The notes beneath the pieces were generated by a model, which searched no databases, was not told the DNA's origin, and saw only the letters and a list, made by a program, of their open reading frames with translations. Of a DNA stretch of 61,553 nt, positions 45,501 to 56,120 are shown piece after piece. Origin of the DNA: Alphaproteobacteria bacterium (lineage in GTDB: Bacteria; Pseudomonadota; Alphaproteobacteria; Thalassobaculales; Thalassobaculaceae); the NCBI GenBank assembly GCA_022822665.1, contig JAJEAR010000015.1, forward strand, positions 1-61,553, read 5' to 3'. Position numbers and translations under genes: made by a program. How positions within the stretch are numbered: position 1 is the stretch's first letter; the number at the start of each line of letters is the position of its first letter.

Positions 45501-46471
45501 GACCGTTTCCCCAGCAGGCCCTCGGGCCGGATGAACATCATGACGATGAAGAAGACGAAGGCGAACACGTACCCCCACTCGATGTCGAAGTGGTAGCCGC
45601 CGAGCGCAATCAGTTCCGAGAAGATGAAGGCGGCGATGAAGCCGCCGACCATGTTGCCCAGTCCGCCGAGCACGCAGATCATGAAGGCGATCGGTCCGAA
45701 ACTCAGGCCGACGAACGGGTGCACGTCGTACTGCAGCACCAGAAGGCAGGCGGCGAGACCGGCCAGGCCGCCGCCGATGGCACTGGTCATCAGGTACATC
45801 CGGCCCTGCTGCACGCCCATGAGCGTCATGATCTCGCGGTCCTGGCTGATGGCCCTGATCGCGGTTCCCGTGTAGCTGCGGGTCAGGAACAGGTAGAGCC
45901 CGAGCACGCAGATGGCCGCGGTGGCGAAGGCGGCCAGCCGCGCCCAGGAAACGTAGATGTCCTGGGTCAGCGCGAACGACCCGAGGCTGACGCCGAGATT
46001 GCGGAACTCGATGCCGAAGGCGAGTGTCGCGGCGCTCTGGAAGAAGAACAGCAGTCCGCCGGTGGCCAGGAGCTGGTTGATCGGCTGGGCGTTCACCAGG
46101 TGGCGGATCACCAGGTAGTGGATGGCGTAGCCCAGCACCGCGGTGAGCGCGATGCCGATCATCATCGACGGGATGAGCGGCAGCCCGAACACGGTGTGGC
46201 AGTAGAAGATGGCGTACATGCCCAGCATCACCACCTCGGCGTAACAGATCCACACCACGTCGATGACGCCGAATATCAGGTTGAGGCCGAGCGAGAGCAG
46301 CGCCAGCACACCACCGAGCAACAGCCCGTTGATCATGGTTTCGTAGAGATAGACGTCCGTCAGCGCGAAGACGATATCGCCTTCCCTGACAATCGTCGGA
46401 ACGTAGGCCAGGCAGGCGAACATGATCACCGCCAGGGTGGCCAGGATCCTCCCGGTGTCGAGTCGACCCAT
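45497..46471 (-). CDS. livH: branched-chain amino acid ABC transporter permease LivH-like
   Basis: A 324-residue membrane permease. MINGLLLGGVLALLSLGLNLIFGVIDVVWICYAEVVMLG near 45-85 is typical LivH. RAISQDREIMTLMGV near 210 is the cytoplasmic loop that meets the ATPase. An N-terminal helix (LATLAVIMFACLAYVPTIV) precedes the standard start, adding about 40 residues compared with short members. ATG 46471. It couples with livM by overlap at the 3' end. Confidence 0.93.
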   Translation of the reverse strand: MGRLDTGRILATLAVIMFACLAYVPTIVREGDIVFALTDVYLYETMINGLLLGGVLALLSLGLNLIFGVIDVVWICYAEVVMLGMYAIFYCHTVFGLPLIPSMMIGIALTAVLGYAIHYLVIRHLVNAQPINQLLATGGLLFFFQSAATLAFGIEFRNLGVSLGSFALTQDIYVSWARLAAFATAAICVLGLYLFLTRSYTGTAIRAISQDREIMTLMGVQQGRMYLMTSAIGGGLAGLAACLLVLQYDVHPFVGLSFGPIAFMICVLGGLGNMVGGFIAAFIFSELIALGGYHFDIEWGYVFAFVFFIVMMFIRPEGLLGKRS

Positions 46472-46495
46472 CCGGTTCCTCCGTTCCTCGCCGGT

Positions 46496-47200
<705 letters not shown>

Positions 47201-47241
47201 GGGCTGCACCTGTCCTGACCCGTACGGTTACGCTGGCCGCG

Positions 47242-48006
47242 TCAGGCCGGCTGGCCTGCGCCGCGCCGGGCGGCCTCGCTGGCGTCGTCGGCTCCCCGGC
47301 CCAGGTAGACCTCGATCACCTTCGGATCCCTGGCCACGCCTGAGGGCGCGCCCTCCGCGATCAGTTCGCCGTGATCCAGGACCATCACCCGGTCGACCAC
47401 CCGCATCAGAACCCCCATGATGTGCTCGACCCAGATGATGGTGATGCCCATTTCCTCGCGGATCCGCCTCAGCATGACGGCCGCCTGGTCCATCTCCGCA
47501 TCGTCCAGGCCGCCGAGACTTTCGTCGGCCAGCAGCAGCCGGGGCCGGGTGGCCAGCGCCTTGGCGAGCTCCAGCTTCTTCAGCCCGGCCGCTCCCAGCG
47601 TGTCGACCCGGGAGTCCGGATCAGTGGGAAGGCCGACCAGATCGAGCGCGTCGCGGGCCGCCGACCAGGCGCCGGCCCGGTCGGCATGGCTCTGACCGTA
47701 GAACCCGGCCACCGCCGTGTTCTCGAGGATCGAGAGCCGGCGGAACGGCCGCGGAATCTGGAAGGTGCGGCCGATGCCGAGGTGGATGATGCGGTGCGGC
47801 ATCATTCCGGCGAGTTCGCGGCCCTCGAACCTGATCGAGCCGCTCGTCGGCGGAAAGGTGCCGGCCAGCATGTTGAAGATCGTGCTCTTGCCCGAGCCGT
47901 TCGGGCCGATCAGGCCGACGATCTCGCCCTGATCGACCTCGAAAGACACGTCGTTGACCGCCGTGAAGCCGCCGAAGCGCTTCACGAGGTTGGCGACCTT
48001 CAACAC
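47242..48006 (-). CDS. livG: ABC transporter ATP-binding protein LivG-like
   Basis: A 254-residue ATPase. [26 protein letters not shown] near 18-43 (Walker A), [13 protein letters not shown] near 77-89 which is the LivG hallmark, [15 protein letters not shown] in place of the classic LSGGQ signature (degenerate), and [16 protein letters not shown]alker B near 160. Relatives usually have LSYGQQR at the signature; here LGAAGLKK may reduce activity or show a subfamily. GTG 48006. Confidence 0.92.
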   Translation of the reverse strand: MLKVANLVKRFGGFTAVNDVSFEVDQGEIVGLIGPNGSGKSTIFNMLAGTFPPTSGSIRFEGRELAGMMPHRIIHLGIGRTFQIPRPFRRLSILENTAVAGFYGQSHADRAGAWSAARDALDLVGLPTDPDSRVDTLGAAGLKKLELAKALATRPRLLLADESLGGLDDAEMDQAAVMLRRIREEMGITIIWVEHIMGVLMRVVDRVMVLDHGELIAEGAPSGVARDPKVIEVYLGRGADDASEAARRGAGQPA

Positions 48007-48033
48007 GCCGTCACACCCCGGTGACCGGTTGTC

Positions 48034-49347
48034 CTAGCGGGCAAACGGCGACGACGACGGCAGCGGCATGACCGGGTCGATGGTCTGCAGTTCCTTCGGC
48101 CACGCGATCTTGATCGCGCGGTCGACGTACTGCATGACCACCGGGAACGCCTCGGTGTTCTGGCCGTCCATGGCGCTTCCGGGCTGCGGGAACTTCACCC
48201 CGAACCCGAGCATTGTGCCGCCGACCGGGATATCGGTCTCCAGTGCCGCCGCCCGCAGCGCGTCGGCGGAGATGCCGCCGTGATCGCGGATCGCCCGCGG
48301 CAGGACATTGGTGAAGAAGACGTAGGCATTCGATGCCGCCATCCCGACATGGGCGGAAATGCGCTTCAGGTCCATGTCCGGCGTTTCCACCGACTTCGCG
48401 TACTCCTCGCCGACCATCGTGGTCACGTCCCCGAGGCCTTCGGCCAGGGTTGCCGGGTCAAGCAGCCAGATGGCGACCGGATCGACGTTGAAGATGTAGT
48501 CGGCGGCGGACCCCAGCGATTCATACAGCTTGTCGGGAACCCCGTACCCGGCGCCGTGCCCGATCAGGGCGCGGAACTTCAGTCCCTGCTCCTGGGCCTG
48601 GCGCAGGAACAGCGAGATGTCCGGGTTGTATCCGGTATGCAGCAGCACATCCGGCCGGGCGCGCTTCAGCTTGGTGACCAGCGAGGACAGGTCGGGTGCC
48701 GTGGCGGCGTAGCCTTCCTTCAGCACCACGGTGAAGCCCTGCGCCGCGGCGCCGGCCTCGTTGCCGGCCGCAACACCGGAACCGTAGGGTCCGTCCTCGT
48801 GGATGATCGCCACCCGCAGCTTGTCAGGCGCGATACCAAGCTTCTCCTGGCTGTAGGCGGCCAGGAAGTCGGTCGAGGAGGTGCCGAACATGCCGCCGTG
48901 AACCTGGGGCCGGAACACGTACTTCAGATTGCGGTCTTTGAGCACGGCCGGCGAGATGCAGGTGGTGATCCACATGAATTTCTGCAGCTGGTCGACGCGT
49001 GCGGCCACCGGCACGCACTGGGCCGAACTGTAGAACCCCAGCAGCATGTCGACGTTTTCCTGCTCGATCAGCCGAACCGCCTCGTTGATGGCCACGTCGG
49101 GCTTGGACTGGGCGTCGGCGTAGATCGGGTCGATCATGTAGCCCTCGACGCCGCCCTGGGCATTGATGTGATCGATGATGATCTTCGCACCGCGTGCCTG
49201 CAGTTCCGATCCACCGCCGGCGAGCGGGCCGGTGTAGTCGTAGATCACGCCGATCTTGATGGTCTTGTCGGCCGCCTGGGCGGTAAAGGCGATGGTGAGC
49301 GCCGCGAGCGCGACGACGGTGCCGCGCACGATCTGAAGTGGCCGCAT
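48034..49347 (-). CDS. ABC transporter substrate-binding protein (LivJ/K type)
   Basis: A 437-residue periplasmic binding protein. The signal peptide is MRPLQIVRGTVVALAALTIA, cleaved near FTAQAA. The mature part begins KTIKIGVIYDYTGPLAGGG, the type I binding fold of the amino acid/amide group. DMLLGFYSSAQCVPVAARVDQ (about 95-116) is the ligand-binding loop. ATG 49347 has AAGGGAG. It is the first gene of the operon SBP-livG-livF-livH-livM. The ligand may be an amide, urea or an aromatic acid as well as a branched amino acid. Confidence 0.93.
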   Translation of the reverse strand: MRPLQIVRGTVVALAALTIAFTAQAADKTIKIGVIYDYTGPLAGGGSELQARGAKIIIDHINAQGGVEGYMIDPIYADAQSKPDVAINEAVRLIEQENVDMLLGFYSSAQCVPVAARVDQLQKFMWITTCISPAVLKDRNLKYVFRPQVHGGMFGTSSTDFLAAYSQEKLGIAPDKLRVAIIHEDGPYGSGVAAGNEAGAAAQGFTVVLKEGYAATAPDLSSLVTKLKRARPDVLLHTGYNPDISLFLRQAQEQGLKFRALIGHGAGYGVPDKLYESLGSAADYIFNVDPVAIWLLDPATLAEGLGDVTTMVGEEYAKSVETPDMDLKRISAHVGMAASNAYVFFTNVLPRAIRDHGGISADALRAAALETDIPVGGTMLGFGVKFPQPGSAMDGQNTEAFPVVMQYVDRAIKIAWPKELQTIDPVMPLPSSSPFAR

Positions 49348-49594
49348 GACAGTCTCCCTTGAGAAACGTGACCGCGATTGTCGCCGGGCACACGTCGCGG
49401 TCGTGGTCGAGGGACTGTGGCTGGCCGACTCCACGGTGTCAACGCCGCCCGGGCGGGAGGGCAGGGCCATCCCACGCAGTGTTTGATTGATTTGATGTTG
49501 ACACCGGTCATTTTGGTGTTGCGAGCGTTTGCTGTGCCTTGGGCGCGACATTTGTTGCTGGCGTTCCCGTGCCAGATGTGCGGCGTTGTCGGTC

Positions 49595-51393
49595 ATGATG
49601 GTTCGCGATCGCGTAGACGCCTGGCCGGTGCACGAGGAGCCCCCCGACGGGTTTTCGCTGTCCGAGGTCGCGGTTCGTCTGGTGCAGCCGGAAGAGCGGC
49701 TGGTGTGGGATGGGTTGATGGACGAGCACCAATATCTCGGCTTTCGCCGGCTGGCGGGCCGCGGTCTGCGGTATGTCGCAACCTTTATGGGTTATTGGCT
49801 GTTCCTTGCGGCGTGGCAGAACGGCGCTTTCAAGTGCGCGCCGCGCGACCGCTGGACCGGCTGGAAGCCGGAGCAGCAGTTCGGGCGTCTTGAACTGATC
49901 GCGAACAACACCCGGTTCCTGGTCCTCGGCGAGCCCGGGGTGTTCCCGAATCTGGCCTCGTTCTTCCTTTCGCGGATGACCGACCGGCTCGCCGACGACT
50001 GGCTTTCGATGCACGGCCACAAGGTGGTTCTGGCCGAGACGTTCTGCGATCCGGAGCGGTTTGCCGGAACCATGTACCGGGGAGCGGTTGGGAGGGACTG
50101 GGCGAGACCATGGGGTTCGCCCGTTCCAACGGGCAGTACACCGACCCGCACGGCAAGCCGAAGCAGATCTTCGTCAAGTCGCTTCGGCGCAATGCCCGGG
50201 CTCTGCTTTCGAGAGAGCAGCCGCTTCCGGACGCGGTGGTGCCGCCCGCCGATCCTGAGCTGGCTCCGCGGGATCTGGAAACGGTGCGCTCCCTGCATGA
50301 CGAACTGGCGGCGGTGCAGGACTTCCGCCGGGGGCAGGGAAGGAAGCACACGGCGGCCTGCGTGCTCACCGTGCATGTCCTTGCCGAGCTTGCGAACATG
50401 AAGGGCTGTCTCGCCGCCGCGCAGTTCGCGCGGTCGCTGTCCCCGGCCCAGCTGGAGGCCATCGGCGCATGGAAGAACCCGAGGACGGGGGTGCGCGATC
50501 CGGTCTCGAAGTCGACCATCCACCGGGTGGTCCAGTCTATCGACCCCGCGGCGCTCGAAGACGTGGTTGCCCGCTACTCCCGGCCCCGGTTTCCCCTCGC
50601 CCGGGCGCGTGCCGCCGATGGCAAGCGCACGGGAGAGAGCCATTACGAGACCGTGGCCCTCGTCGACCATGCATCCGGCGCACCCCTTGGGCTGCTCGGC
50701 TTCAACGGTGACGGCGGCGAACCGGCGGCCATGCACGACCTTCTGGAGCGCAGTGACATCCGCGGCACGGTGATCACCGTCGACGCACTGCACACGGTAC
50801 GCGCCACCGCGACACTGATCACGCAGGGCTGCGGTGCCGACTATGTCTTCACCGTCAAGGGCAACGCGTCGGAGACCTTTGGCATCCTCGACAGCATCAA
50901 CTGGGAGAGGGACGCCACCGGCCATTTCGCGGAAGACCTCGAGAAGTGTCATGGACGTCTGGAGCAGCGTTCCATCAGGGTCCTGACCCCGATCAAGAAG
51001 CTGATCAACTACCCCGGCATCAGTCAGCTCGCCCGTGTCACCCGCTACCGGGAGCCGCTGAAGCACGGTGACGATGGCGCGAAGGCCTCCACCGAGACCG
51101 CGTATCTTATCACCTCGCTCGATGCCTCGGCCGCGTCACCGTAGAACTTGCTGCGACTGAATCGCGGCCACTGGTCGGTAGAAAGCATGAATCATCGCCA
51201 GAGAGACTGCGTCTACGACGAGGATGCCTGCCTGACCCGAACTGGCCACGGACCGGCAAACCGGGCCAGCCTCAACACCATCGCGCTGGCGGTGATCTTT
51301 GCCAACCGCCGCAAGGCCGAGAACCTCGCTGACACCCGGCGGAGCCTGAAGCTGAACCGCGGCGAAGCCTTCGCAGCCCTGATCCGGCCCTGA
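49595..51393 (+). pseudogene. DUF4338-ISAs1 fused transposase, frameshifted and with stop
   Basis: The N-terminal part (from ATG 49595, about 165 residues) is DUF4338, the DruA-like family: DEHQYLGFRRLAGRGLRYVATF, CAPRDRWTGW and LELIANNTRFLVLGEPGVFPNLAS. A one-base loss in the G run at 50079-50082 breaks the frame at YRG; it goes on as SGWEGLGETMGFARSNG. The ISAs1 transposase follows: CLAAAQFARSL, DGKRTGES, and VITVDALHT with the DDE aspartates. An in-frame TAG (51142-51144) comes after ASP, where relatives have Glu/Gln before LLRLNRGHW; the reading then continues to 51393. At least two lesions, so the element is dead. Confidence 0.85.
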
Positions 51394-51402
51394 GAGCCGA
51401 TC

Positions 51403-51426
51403 GCGTCCGGGCAGGGGCCCGGACGC
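51403..51426 (+). terminator. strong hairpin after transposase
   Basis: GCGTCCGGGC (51403-51412) and GCCCGGACGC (51417-51426) form a perfect 10-bp stem with loop AGGG, 10 bases after the transposase stop. It could end the transposase transcript or be part of the right end of the element. Confidence 0.5.
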
Positions 51427-51609
51427 TGCCAACAAAGCCGCCATACCTCCGGAACAACTCTACCCGGGCGTCGGACATGACATCGGCACCAGTGCCGATT
51501 CGTGGACCGTCCCGCAGCCAGAAAACCGGCAGAAATGGGTCAGTTCGCACTCCGTTCATCCGCTGATGGCAGCATCAGACCTGGCATGGGAAAGTCCTGG
51601 GCGGGAGGG

Positions 51610-52260
51610 TCAGTCCAGGCTTGCCGGGTCGACGGCCTGGGTCACCATGCGATCCATTTGCGGCTCGTAGAGTTCCCACAAGAACCTCAGCCGCGCCAGC
51701 GGGGAGGGATCGAGGTCGACCCTGAGGTCAACCAGGGGGAAGTCGTGATCGGCTACGACGAGGAGTGCCGCGGACTTGATCTGTTTGCGTTCGCCGCCTG
51801 CCGCCTCGCCGGCCTCGAGGGCGTGCAGCAGCCGGTCGGCAAGATGATCGGAGGGATGCGCCTCGAAGCCGGTCACCATCGCGGCGGCAACACCGGTCCG
51901 CGATAGAAGGTTGCCGGCAGCGGCGCACTGCCTGCCCTCGGCCGCCGCATGCAGCTCCGCAACATTCTCACCGGTAAACACCGCCGTGCCGCCGCTGCGG
52001 TCCACGATGGCGAGCTGCCGCCATGCGATGGCCGGGTCGCCCGAGACCAGCGCGTCGCGTGTATCCGGCGCCGACATCCCGGACTGAAGCAACTCGAGCC
52101 CCCGGGTCCCGAGGCGCGGTTCGGTGCGGAACTGGGACAGCACCGCGCCTGCTCCGGCCCGGGCATGCGGGCACCGGGCACCGACGCAGATGCTCGAGGT
52201 GGCAACCGCCGCGCCGAGCATCCCGGTCCGGCCGCAGCGCCCCGCCAGCGAGAAGGTCAT
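51610..52260 (-). CDS. DUF1028 family protein
   Basis: A 216-residue protein of the DUF1028 family (Ntn-hydrolase-like): MTFSLAGRCGRTGMLGAAVATSS at the start, CPHARAGAGAVLSQFRTEPRLG near 30-51, and AAAGNLLS near 110, all family landmarks. Function is unknown; relatives often sit near amidohydrolases, RidA and peptidases. It is divergent from an amidohydrolase gene with a 135-base spacer that likely holds both promoters. ATG 52260. Confidence 0.87.
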   Translation of the reverse strand: MTFSLAGRCGRTGMLGAAVATSSICVGARCPHARAGAGAVLSQFRTEPRLGTRGLELLQSGMSAPDTRDALVSGDPAIAWRQLAIVDRSGGTAVFTGENVAELHAAAEGRQCAAAGNLLSRTGVAAAMVTGFEAHPSDHLADRLLHALEAGEAAGGERKQIKSAALLVVADHDFPLVDLRVDLDPSPLARLRFLWELYEPQMDRMVTQAVDPASLD

Positions 52261-52395
52261 CTCGTTCTCCCGCGTTCATCAGTCATCGCACTGTAAGACC
52301 GGACGCCGCCCCGCGCCATGCGGCCGTGTCTTGGTGGTGTCCGGCACGGGCCTGTATCGTGGTCGCGGCGGTGCAACGACGAACGGGCACGGGTG

Positions 52396-53796
52396 ATGGA
52401 CGGCGATGCAAAAGAGCGGGTCACGCTGATTACCGGGGCACGGGTGCTCACCTGTGACCGGGCCCGCACCGAGATCGCCAACGGCGCGGTGGCGGTCGCG
52501 GGGACGCGCATTCTCGCGGTGGGACCGACCTCGAGTCTCGTGCGCGACCATCCGCGTGCCCGCGTGGTCCCGGCGTCCGGGAAGGCGGTGATCCCGGGCT
52601 TCATCAACTCCCATACCCATGCCGTGTTGCTGGTGCTGCGCGGAACCGTCGAGGATATGGGGGGTGATGCCATCTTCGGCTACATGACCCCGATCAGCTT
52701 TGCCATGACGCCGGACGAGCGCGCGGCGCTGGCCCGGCTCGCCTGTGTCGAGGCGATCCGCTGCGGGACCACCACCCTGGTCGAGGTGTTCCGGTTCCTT
52801 GACGGATATGCCGATGCGCTCGTCGACTCCGGGTTGCGCCTGTGGCTGGCCGAGAATGCCGCCGATGCCCTGATCCGCAAGATCAGGTACGGCGTCTACG
52901 AGCATGACCGGTCGTTCGGCCGGGAGTTTCTCGACCGGACCGCCAGCCTGATCGAGCGGTTCCACGGCCGCGGGGAGGGACGGGTCCGCTGCCAGGTCGC
53001 CGCCCACGCGCCGGACGTGTGTTCGCCCTGGATGCTGCGGGAACTCAACGACATTGCCGGCCGTCACGGGCTGCGGCGCACGGTTCACCTGGCGCAGAGC
53101 CCCGGCGAGGTGCGCCAGGTGCGCGCGCTGCGCGGTTCCACCCCGGCCGAGTACCTGCGCGACCACGACTGGCTCGGCCCCGACGTCGTCGCCGCCCACT
53201 GGACCTGGTGCACGGACAGCGACATCGAGCTGTGCGCCCGTCACGGTGTGCACATGGTCCACTGCCCCGCCAACAGTTCGCGTCTCGGTCCGCACCGGGT
53301 CCGGATCGGCCGGATACTCGATGCAGGCATCAACGTCGTGCTCGGGACCGACAACATGACCGAGGACATGTTCCACGCGCTCAAGATCGGGTCGATCATT
53401 CACCGGCGCCGGCGCGGCGGCCGTCCGGTCGGGGAGGTGGACCCGCAGCCGGCCGCAATGCTGGACGCGGTCACGCGCAACGCCGCCCGCGCCCTCGGGG
53501 AGGGGACGGAACTCGGAACGATCGAGCCCGGAAGCAAGGCGGACCTGGTGATCATCGACCTGGACCGCGCCCACCTGCGCCCGATCATCAGCCTTGCCTC
53601 GAGCCTCGTGCATTACGGCCATCCCGGCGCGGTGAGCTCGGTGATGGTGGACGGCCGGTTCGTCATGCGCGAGGGACGGATCCTGACCCTCGATGAGCAG
53701 GCGGTCATCGCGGAGGCCCAGCAGGCGGCGGAGGCCGCCTGGCACCGGTTGCACCGTGAGAGCGGAGACATCCCGCTCCCGCCCGGCATCCGCTGA
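52396..53796 (+). CDS. amidohydrolase (TRZ/ATZ-like)
   Basis: A 466-residue metal hydrolase of the chlorohydrolase/cytosine-deaminase class. The metal pair is His73/His75 in NSHTHAVLL. Later ligands lie in VAAHAPDV, TVHLAQS and LGTDNMTED. The frame (LITGARVLTCDRA at the start, KADLVIIDLD near the end) is complete. It would hydrolyse C-N bonds of a cyclic amide, ring amine or guanidine; the substrate is unknown. ATG 52396 is chosen, GTG 52393 is possible. A downstream AlkA-like gene starts 19 bases later. Confidence 0.9.
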   Translation: MDGDAKERVTLITGARVLTCDRARTEIANGAVAVAGTRILAVGPTSSLVRDHPRARVVPASGKAVIPGFINSHTHAVLLVLRGTVEDMGGDAIFGYMTPISFAMTPDERAALARLACVEAIRCGTTTLVEVFRFLDGYADALVDSGLRLWLAENAADALIRKIRYGVYEHDRSFGREFLDRTASLIERFHGRGEGRVRCQVAAHAPDVCSPWMLRELNDIAGRHGLRRTVHLAQSPGEVRQVRALRGSTPAEYLRDHDWLGPDVVAAHWTWCTDSDIELCARHGVHMVHCPANSSRLGPHRVRIGRILDAGINVVLGTDNMTEDMFHALKIGSIIHRRRRGGRPVGEVDPQPAAMLDAVTRNAARALGEGTELGTIEPGSKADLVIIDLDRAHLRPIISLASSLVHYGHPGAVSSVMVDGRFVMREGRILTLDEQAVIAEAQQAAEAAWHRLHRESGDIPLPPGIR

Positions 53797-53815
53797 ACGG
53801 GTGCCGTCGGAAGCT

Positions 53816-54505
53816 ATGCCCGACCGCGCCCTGACCGCCGTTGCCATCGCCCGGGCTGTCCGCGAACTCGGCGAGCGCGATGCACGCCTGCGCGACGTGG
53901 TCGAACGTCTCGGGCCGCCGCCGAAGCGCGAGCGCCCGGGCGGGTTTGCCAGCCTGGTCCTGCTCGTCCTCGAGCAGCAGGTCTCGCTCGCATCGGCCCG
54001 CACCACCTGTCGCCGCCTGGCCGAGGTCGCCGGGGGGCTCACGCCTGCGCGTGTGTGCGGCCTGTCACGGGAGGAGTTCCGGACCGCCGGTGTCACCCGG
54101 CAGAAGACGGAGTGCATTCGCGAGCTTGCGAACAGCATTCTCGACGGCTCGCTTGACCCGGATGCGCTCGCCGGTTGCGACGACGACGAGGTCCGGCGCC
54201 GGCTCACGCGGATCCGCGGCATCGGCCCGTGGACGGCCGATGTCTACCTGCTTACCTGCCTGATGCGCCCGGACGTGTGGCCGGCGGGCGACCTCGCGCT
54301 GCAGACAGCCGCGGCCTCGCTGCTCGGCCTTCCCGAACGGCCCGGCGCGGCGGAACTCGCGAGGATCGGCGAGCGGTGGAGGCCGTGGCGCAGCGTTGCC
54401 GCCCGGATCCTCTGGCACCACTACGCCGGCAGGGTCGCGGAACTCAGGGCGCGGCCGGGCGGAAGGTCGGAACCGGCGGGCCGTCCTCGTCCTCGGTCGG
54501 GCTGA
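53816..54505 (+). CDS. DNA-3-methyladenine glycosylase II (AlkA-like)
   Basis: A 229-residue HhH-GPD glycosylase that removes alkylated bases from DNA. LLVLEQQVSLASARTTCRRLAE near 49-70 is typical. The hairpin-helix is LTRIRGIGPWTADVYLL near 135-151 and the catalytic Asp lies in WPAGDLALQ. ATG 53816. It is short (no N-terminal AlkA domain), as in bacterial MPG-II type. The 3' end overlaps a convergent gene by 62 bases. Confidence 0.9.
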   Translation: MPDRALTAVAIARAVRELGERDARLRDVVERLGPPPKRERPGGFASLVLLVLEQQVSLASARTTCRRLAEVAGGLTPARVCGLSREEFRTAGVTRQKTECIRELANSILDGSLDPDALAGCDDDEVRRRLTRIRGIGPWTADVYLLTCLMRPDVWPAGDLALQTAAASLLGLPERPGAAELARIGERWRPWRSVAARILWHHYAGRVAELRARPGGRSEPAGRPRPRSG

Positions 54506-54842
54506 AGACGAGCTCCACCCGCTGTCCGATCGCCAGCGTGTCGAGGTCGCAATCGACGATGTTGGTCATCATGGTCGGACCGTCGTCGAGCGTGACATAG
54601 GCAATGGCGTAGGGCGGATCGGCACGGCGGAGCACGCTCCACGAGTAGATCTCACCGGTTCCCGAAGATGCGACAAGGGTGACGTCGCCACTGCCGCAGT
54701 GCGGGCAGACCGAGCGCGGATAGTAGTGCTTCTCTCCGCAGTTCCGGCAGGACCCGATCATGAGGGTACCGTCCTTCGCCGCCTGCCAGAAGGCCTCGGT
54801 ATCGGGATCGGGCACGGGGGAGGGGAAGGTTCTGCTGGCCAT
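54444..54842 (-). CDS. Zn-ribbon OB-fold protein (DUF35)
   Basis: A 132-residue partner of thiolases. The zinc ribbon has Cys32/35 (SCRNCGE) and Cys46/49 (CPHCGS), followed by an OB-fold that binds acyl-CoA (GEIYSWSVLRRADPPYAIAYVTLDDGP). Such proteins pair with SCP-x-type thiolases in lipid or steroid breakdown. It follows the thiolase gene by 5 bases. ATG 54842. Confidence 0.92.
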   Translation of the reverse strand: MASRTFPSPVPDPDTEAFWQAAKDGTLMIGSCRNCGEKHYYPRSVCPHCGSGDVTLVASSGTGEIYSWSVLRRADPPYAIAYVTLDDGPTMMTNIVDCDLDTLAIGQRVELVFSPTEDEDGPPVPTFRPAAP

Positions 54843-54847
54843 GGGTC

Positions 54848-56017
54848 TCACTCCCGTTCCAGAATCACGGTTGCCGCGCCGTGCCGGGTGCCGAGCGACC
54901 CGCCGGTCCCGTGCGCGAGCGCGAGGTCGCAGTTCGCGACCTGGACCGCCGGGTGGGCCTCTCCGCGCAGCTGGCGGACCGCCTCGACCACCTTGGTCAG
55001 TCCGCCGCGGTTCGCCGGATGGTTGTTGCACAGTCCGCCGCCGTCGGTATTGAAGGGCAACGCCCCGACACCGGAGATCAGGTTGCCGTCGCTGACCAGC
55101 CTGCCGCCCTGGCCCTTCTCGCAGAAACCGAGATCCTCGAGCTGCATCAGCACAGTGATGGTGAAACTGTCGTAGATCGACACGTACTTCATGTCGGCGG
55201 GCTTCACCCCGGCCTCCTCGAAGGCCGTCGCCCCCGACCACCGGGCGCCGGAATAGGTCAGGTCGATCGTGCCGCCCATCTGGTGTTTCGGTGCCTCGCC
55301 GGCGCCGCGCACCCTGACCAGCGGCCGGTCCAGCGAGCGGGCGACCTCCGGCGAAGTGACGATGATTGCGCCCCCGCCGTCACTGATCACGCAGCAGTCG
55401 AGCCGGTGCAGCGGGTCCGAGATCATCGGCGAGTTCACCACCTCCTCGACGGTGACCACGTTCTTCAGCACGGCATCAGGATTGTGCTGGGCGTGGTGTG
55501 ATGCCGCCACCTTGATCCAGGCGAGTTGCTCGCTGGTGGTTCCGTACTCGTACATGTGCCGGTTGGCGCACATCGCGTACATGTTGACCACGGTGGGTCC
55601 GAACGGAAACTCGAACGCCACGTCGGGCGAGGTACTGCCGTAGTTGCGCGGCGCCGTCCCGGTCGCCATTCCCTCGGCGCGCGGCCGGCCGGCGAGCGTG
55701 ATGAGCGCGACCGAGCACTTGCCGAGCGCGATCGCCTCGGCCGCATGGCCGACGTGCAGGATGTAGGACGATCCGCCGCACTCGGTGGTGTCGATGTGGC
55801 GCAGCCGCAGCCCGAGATAGTCCGCCATCGACAGCGCGCCGAGCCCGGGGGCATCGCCGGCGCAGAAATACCCGTCGATATCGTCCTTGCCGAGCCCGGC
55901 ATCGGCAAGGGCTCCGAGCGCCGATTCCGCATGCAGTTGCGCCAGCGACTTGTCCACCGCCCTGCGCGTGGGGTGCTCGTACACCCCGGCGACGTACGCC
56001 TTTCCGTTGATACTCAT
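54848..56017 (-). CDS. thiolase family (SCP-x-like) acyltransferase
   Basis: A 389-residue thiolase-fold protein. DIDGYFCAGDAPG near 42-55, TTECGGSSYILHVGHAAEAI near 77-96 and SDGGGAIIVTS near 210 match the non-canonical thiolases acting with DUF35 partners. The C-terminal LAHGTGGSLGTRHGAATVI holds the active His. It would form or cleave a beta-ketoacyl-CoA. ATG 56017 has GGAGA upstream. It couples to the DUF35 gene just after. Confidence 0.92.
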   Translation of the reverse strand: MSINGKAYVAGVYEHPTRRAVDKSLAQLHAESALGALADAGLGKDDIDGYFCAGDAPGLGALSMADYLGLRLRHIDTTECGGSSYILHVGHAAEAIALGKCSVALITLAGRPRAEGMATGTAPRNYGSTSPDVAFEFPFGPTVVNMYAMCANRHMYEYGTTSEQLAWIKVAASHHAQHNPDAVLKNVVTVEEVVNSPMISDPLHRLDCCVISDGGGAIIVTSPEVARSLDRPLVRVRGAGEAPKHQMGGTIDLTYSGARWSGATAFEEAGVKPADMKYVSIYDSFTITVLMQLEDLGFCEKGQGGRLVSDGNLISGVGALPFNTDGGGLCNNHPANRGGLTKVVEAVRQLRGEAHPAVQVANCDLALAHGTGGSLGTRHGAATVILERE

Positions 56018-56120
56018 GAAGGATGCGTCTCCCAGTGTTTGCCAGCGTGTTCTACTCTCCGGCACGGCGGTTGCGCCAGTGCCTGCCGCGGCTATCGCCA
56101 GTGCGATGAACTCCGCGTGG

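Larger units (their letters stand above)
49480..51426 (+). mobile_element. ISAs1-type insertion sequence, inactive
   Basis: The element is defined by a broken transposase gene (49595-51393) with a DUF4338 part and an ISAs1 DDE part. The left boundary is taken at CAGTGTTTGATTG near 49478-49490, like ISAs1 ends. No matching inverted copy is seen on the right within 200 bases, so the right end (here the hairpin at 51403-51426) is a guess. A short pair ACACC (49501-49505)/GGTGT (49515-49519) lies inside the left end. It inserted between the liv operon promoter region and DUF1028. No target duplication was identified. Confidence 0.55.

Noticed and set aside
49595..51393. A Druantia defence system from the DruA-like domain
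   Set aside because: No other dru genes are nearby, the domain is joined to a transposase, and the gene has at least two lesions.
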